Shown here piece after piece: positions 46,301 to 52,300 of a DNA stretch of 64,000 nt (the first letter of the stretch is position 1; the number at the start of each line of letters is the position of its first letter). The translations under genes and the position numbers were made by a program. Source of the stretch: Durusdinium trenchii. Its lineage: Eukaryota > Sar > Dinophyceae > Suessiales > Symbiodiniaceae. Below the pieces are notes generated by a model. That model did not search any database, was not told where the DNA came from, and saw only the letters and a program-made list of their open reading frames with translations. The DNA lies in the NCBI GenBank assembly GCA_963970005.1, contig CAXAMN010026395.1, positions 558,582 to 622,581 of the forward strand, read 5' to 3'.

Positions 46301-49300
46301 GAATGCAGGTAATTTTTTCGCTCAGAGATTCACAGGCCCAAAGCCTAGGCAAGAGTTTGTGAGTGTGAGTGTAACTGAATGTCTAACAGTTTCTAAGTAA
46401 GTTTGTTTCTAGGGGTCCCTTTTATTTTTCGAACAAAACACATATAAAAAACACAAATCATGACATCATTGTTCGTTTGCCGAAGCTTCGGCATATTTAA
46501 ATATGTCTCTCGAGACTTTCCGGGGAACGACCTGCTGACCGTTACATCCAAGGACTTCAAAGCCTTTCATGCTGGACATCGAGGACTTCTCCTTTGCGTG
46601 CTTGGCCGATGGCCCCACCTCAGTTCGCTATGTCTCGACGATCTTGGTCTTTCCGGCTGGGATCCTGTATCTGGTTTGGTGCTATTTTGCGTCCTCCAGA
46701 ATCCCCTGCTGCTACCTGGAGTTTGCAAGCAGAGTTTGCGTTCTCTCTCTCTCTCTTTATATATACAGTATATATATATATATGTACATATATCGAGCTT
46801 GTGGGTGCATTGTTCTTTAAACCTATGTGCCAACAAACCCATGTTCCAAGCAGCATCTAGAGTTGTTTTTCCGTTTGTACCATAGAAAGTGACTGGGTCA
46901 GGTCGCCCCAGCACAAAAAGTAATTACCTTAAGTTTCCTGGCCAGCCATTGATTTCATGGATTGAATACCGAATAACCATTGTTTTACTAAAGACATTTA
47001 CAACAGGTCTGTCTCATTCTTTTGAGAATCTTAGAAGGCTAGGCATTCGTCAGGCACCCCGTTTCTGGGTATATGTGATGTCACCAGATGTCTGTCTGTC
47101 TGTGATGTCTGTCTGTCACCGATGTCACCGGATGTCACCGCGAGCGCGGTTGCAGCACCGGCACACCGGAGCCGATCACAGGTGTCGGATCACACGATGC
47201 GATGTGCGATGCGGATCCGTTCATATCAGCGTGACGTTTACAGCTGCCAGTCCTGCTGCTTTCGGTCCTGCAGTCGTCCGTTTTGCTTTCGGTCCTGCAG
47301 TCGTCCGGAGCTTCGGGGTTGCCATGGCCCGACAGTCGGGACCTTTTTGTTGCGACGTGCGTTTTGGAGTCTTGGGCACATTTTACTGTAAGTCTGAAGC
47401 ACCTGAAGCTTCAAATTGGGGTTCTCAAGCAGAAATAGTGTATAGGGACGGTCTATTGGAAACTTCAAAAGGAAGGTGCTGGTATGTCTTTGCCACTGAA
47501 GTGGTCGATCTTTTTCCGGCGGATTCCACCGGCCTTGTCAACAAGGCTACAATTGGTCGAAGAAGAAGATGCAGAACACGGTGGGACATTTTATCCAGGT
47601 GGGATTCAGCACAATGTGGCCTAGAGGCAAAGCGTGACAAATCAAAGCAGCAAAGTTCATGTAGTTTGTTCTATTTTTGAGTGCATCCAAGCTGATCTTC
47701 ACTTAGAACTAGTTTGGAAATACGACCATCTTGGAAAAGACGACCATCTTGGTCCAGGACCATCCGTTTCTCAGGTGTCATTTGATCTCCCGGCAACGAC
47801 CTGTTTGACAGGTTTTGTACATACGAAAGCCTCCGTTCCACCATCCCCCAAAGGAGGTAGCTGGGAGCGCCCGCGCGCGCCGCGCCGAGGTCAGCACTGG
47901 CCTTGGACCCTTTGATGTGCTACACTCATCCCAACGGACAGCAGAGTTTGTTGCAACATCCGGGCGTTCTTTGCGGCACCCAGGACTGGGAAATCCAACG
48001 TTCGGCGATGTTTAAAACTCGGACGAACATGACGCAAAGAGAAGCCTATTATGAGGTCATGATGAGACTAGATGAAGGCAAAAGGGGTAAAGAATGTGAC
48101 ACATCGCAAGTTCTGCGGTTTGTGGAAGCGTTGAGTGGCACGATACCTGAGGACATTGGTGCGATGAAGAGCAGACCAATCTCCGCATGAAAGAAGCCAA
48201 ACGAAGCAGCAACAACTAAAAGCAATCCCTGCAGAAAAAGGCGAACCTCTCAGTCTTTGTTATGTTTGTTCACAAGGCTCTCCTTACAGGTGAGTTTCCT
48301 CTTGGTCTCTCCTATGGTCTCCTTCCCATGAAATAAGTCGTTCTGAAGTTTGTTTGCAGTCTGCGGTAAGCCATGCTTTGTTTGTTCCAATCTCTCTGCA
48401 CTGTCTTGGGGCTCCACTTTTCAACAGGAAACACATGCGTTTTGCGCAAAACAGTCGGTGTCGGCGACTAGTTCTGGGAGCATGGTTGTATGACTGCCAA
48501 TTTGGTGTTGCTACCATCAGGAGCACTCTATGATGATGCTGGCTGGTTTCGTTTTACTCTTCTGTGGCCTGGAGGATGAAAGAGCTTGTGTAAATCTTCA
48601 GCACGGTTCACTTCACTGGTCTTCCCAGTTTTGATGTATTCAGACTCAGACATCGCCAAGTCTTTCAGATTCTGGCAGCCGGTATAATGAGAAGTGGCAA
48701 AACTCTCAATCTTGCATTTTGGGCCGGTCATCTACAGTTCTTTTGGGGCGCCCCAACTTGCAGATATGGATTTGTCTCGATCAGCAATGGGAAGAACCTC
48801 TTGAGGGTGCTTGGTGACTGGAACTTTGGCTCCCTTTTCTAAAACTCGCTTCGGCTCGCACTGCCAGGTTTTGGGGGTTCCCGGAGGTTACTAGTCAAAA
48901 TCAAAACACTTTTTGATTTCGTATGTGGGCAGCCCCAAGGTGTTTGGTTGGACGTTGAGGAACAAATACCAACCCTGGTTGTTCTGAGTGAGAGATACGT
49001 GAGAGGTGTTCCTTAACCCTTCCAAAAAAGCACCTCATTGAAGATGGCATGTTCAACCTTAACAAAAGAGGGAGGTTCCGCAAGCACCACCAGCTAAGTC
49101 AGTCAGAAAATAAGAGCTGGACTCCTAGATCCCGGCGCCCATGGACTCCGACGGCCACTGAACTCCCATGGACTCCGACTTGTCGTTTGGTTGATTGGCA
49201 GCGGTTCACGTTGGAGGTCCCAAATTCAGAGCCCACCCAGTCTCCATAATCCACCGAAATGGGACCCTACTTGGCATTCGAAATGGTATGGAAGCAAAAA

Positions 49301-52300
49301 CGATGCATGCACAATCATGCATAAGTATAGTATTAAATACCTCTGGAGTCTCAAAGCACCTGGGAAAATGGGTGCAAGTACCTGTTTTTGTATGGTCATG
49401 TCCCGTTTTCTGGGGTACTTTGGAGGGTCCAGGTACAGTAGAGTAGATGGCACAGACCATTTGTGCCATATATACTCTCAATCCACTATACGTATACTTC
49501 CCTACAAGCATCCTTGACTCTTTGCTGAAAAGGATGGTTTTGACCCTGCTTTTCGCAAAGGCTTGGAGCCTTCGCCAAACCTTCACCATTTGAGGGTCCT
49601 TGATTCTTAGCCTTAGGGGGATCCACATACCTTCTCAGAAGGTGTTTGGACCCTATAAACTTATACATCAAAGAGTGTCCGGCTGCCCACTTTCTCAGAG
49701 GGTCTTGGATCCATAGGGTAGGGCTTGAAAACCCATTGGTCCTAGCTACGAACGCGTTTTTCATCGACTCTGGTCGCACCATCTGACTGGACACCGAGCA
49801 CTTCACCGAGCAGTGCAGGTGGTGTCTTCAGTTTCCTGGCTGTGTGCACCCTGGCCGTCATCAAGCTTCCAGGATGGAGTGTCTCCAGTGGCACCACTGT
49901 CCAGAGCTTTGCCTTTCTCTTCACGCGCTTCCGGCCGAATCGCTGGTGGCTCCTTGGCGAGTCTGTAGGTGAAAGACAGCCGGCTGCGTGGTCGCCGGGG
50001 AGATGACGGGCCGTGGGCAGGAGGACCAGGTGGTCGCACTGCGAAGCACCGATTCTCAGAGAGTGATGTGCAGCGCTGGTTGACATGCTAGATCAGCTTT
50101 CGCTTGAGGGCGGACGCTCGAGGTGTGGCGTTTAGGTGACGGAAGCGTAGTCTTGGGTCTAAGTCGCTCACCTACCACGTTGCTCACAAGGTGGGGGACA
50201 CATCCACTCCCACGCTGTTTTTGACGCGTGACACTCCCTGAAAGAAAAAACATTATGCATTCCCTGGATGGTATGCGATGGCATGGCCCCCTATGCATCC
50301 GAAGACCCAACAGGTGGTGCCATCCACTTCCAGAGGTTTTCCATGGTTTTCCTTGGACACGACCCGTTGGAGTCGACCCGTTCGTACCTCAGAACTTGGG
50401 CACGGTCGTAGCTGATGGGGTGGTCATGCGTACCTCAGGTCGGAGTGTCCAGGTCCCGTGGGCGGAGCGACCGAGCTGCGAGGCCCCAAGCCCGGCAGCG
50501 TCCCGATCTCCCTGGACCCGACTGACACAACGAAGTGACCCAACGACACATCGGACCTGACCCGAACCAGCAGGGCATGATCATGTACTTACCCCATGTG
50601 ACCCAACGACGCAGCGGGAGTTTCTCCAGGTCAAAAAACCCACGGAGACAGAAACGACCCATGTGCCATTTGGCTCAACCCTGGGCCCATGGGCGCCTAG
50701 GTATGGCGTGCCGTTGCTACTCCGTGGCCCCTTGCTGTCCTTTTGCGTGGTCGCGTTCACGGACTTCCCACCAGCGCAGACCACAGGCGACATGTTCTTG
50801 GAGCGAGAGCAGGGTGGAGCGAGAGCAGGCAATCTACCAACGCCACACAGGTCAAGGCAAATGTAAGTGCCGTGATTATTATGTGATCAATATAAATTTC
50901 CTTTTCGTGGGGAAGCATAGGAAGAAACCAGGCGTGACTCCCTTTCGATCTCCAGGCGTGACACTTCGTTTTGTGCAGACCACACGACAACCTAAGAGAG
51001 TCGAACCCGGTTGATGGTGCGCAGAGACAGTTGATCTCGTGGCTTGCATCCGTGGATCCACCCTACTATATTCGGTTTGGGTGATCTGTTCGACACAGCC
51101 TGATGTAGGCAATGTCGTGAGGAACCCTTCCAAACCGAACCTAAGAAGGACGTGGATCCCTGTAGGGGAGAGAGAACCCCCTCACAGCTTTCCGCGTCGC
51201 CGTCTCAACGCCTACATGCGAGCCCGACTCCACTGCTCTTACGCAGGTGGAATCGTGATCATCCTGGGTTTTCTCCTCCTGCGGCTCGGTCATGTCCTGG
51301 TTAAACACGCAAGATGTCCAGCTCTGTATCGCACGGGGAGACCTTTGGGGTGGGCCTTGCTGTCGACTGGCTTGCAGAGGGCTCAGTCTAGATCGATCTT
51401 GTTGGGTGGAAATAGGGAAGCCCCCTAATTACGTGTCTGGAGGTCTGGAGAGTCTCATTGTCCGTCCGAATTCGAGAGTCGCGAAAGCGGTGTTTGGACG
51501 AAGCGAAGCTGCTATCCGTCGCTGCCGGTGCTCGGTGTCAGGTCGGACGTAAAAAGGACCAACAGAAATGCACGGAGGGCTCTCGTTCCTTTTTTTGTCA
51601 CTCGATCTCTCTCTCTCTCTCTGTTTGTCTCTCTCTCTCTCTCTCTTTGTTTGTCTCGCTTGATTTGCGTCATGAAGTTGTTTATTATTTATCCTATATA
51701 TTATATATTCCAATATTATCCATTGAAGCACTCGTCTCAGATCAATGCGTGTGTTTTCTAGAGTTATAGTGTAGAGCTGAGTCCAGCTTGCAAACATGTC
51801 AATGCGCAAAACGCTGGCGCCCAACAGTCCAGTAGCTCGGTCTCCGCGTGGCCATAGTCTGTGCCAGGCAGGTGATGGCCTGTCCCTGGAAGCTGCCCTT
51901 GTTGAACGTGTTAGACACCTGGGTCTTTGCCCATTTGCTGCTGCTCCAGAGTCTCACGACATCAGCGGCATCAGAAGCTTCTCAGCTGCATGTTCGAAGG
52001 CAACAGCGAAGCAACAGCTGGATGGGACGGATTCCATCTCCTCTGCTTTCGTCCTTCAGGGCAGGTGGATCAACCTTCGGGATGATCATCCTATTCTGAT
52101 TTGATGGGCTCGTCCGAACGTGGACATGGGGGGGGACGGACATCCGAACAGGCAAATAGGACATGGTAGGACTGGGTGCGTTTCCTGGGCCGCGCCAGTC
52201 CAATACAGGTTTGCCGCATACGTCCATCTTCCCTCGAAGCCGATCCAAGGAAGACCAGGACTTGCACTTCTTTCAGGAGGCGAGGGGTGGTGTTCGGAGA

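Larger units (their letters stand above)
48005..50700. other. Interval between exons 19 and 20
   Basis: Contains the minus-strand remnant, a foldback at 49353-49432 and a CACATACCTTCTCAGAAGG arm at 49618-49656. One or more exons of the large gene may be missing here because the hydrophobic region between exon 19 and 20 looks short. Confidence 0.45.

Noticed and set aside
46889..47680. 263-codon plus-strand frame between exons 18 and 19
   Set aside because: Contains a duplicated FGPAVVR from a 27 bp repeat and no recognisable domain; joins neither neighbouring exon.
50650..50690. Resemblance of CATGTGCCATTTGGCTCAAC to the dinoflagellate spliced-leader sequence
   Set aside because: Only about 16 of 22 positions fit, no donor follows, and it lies just before exon 20's acceptor; likely chance.
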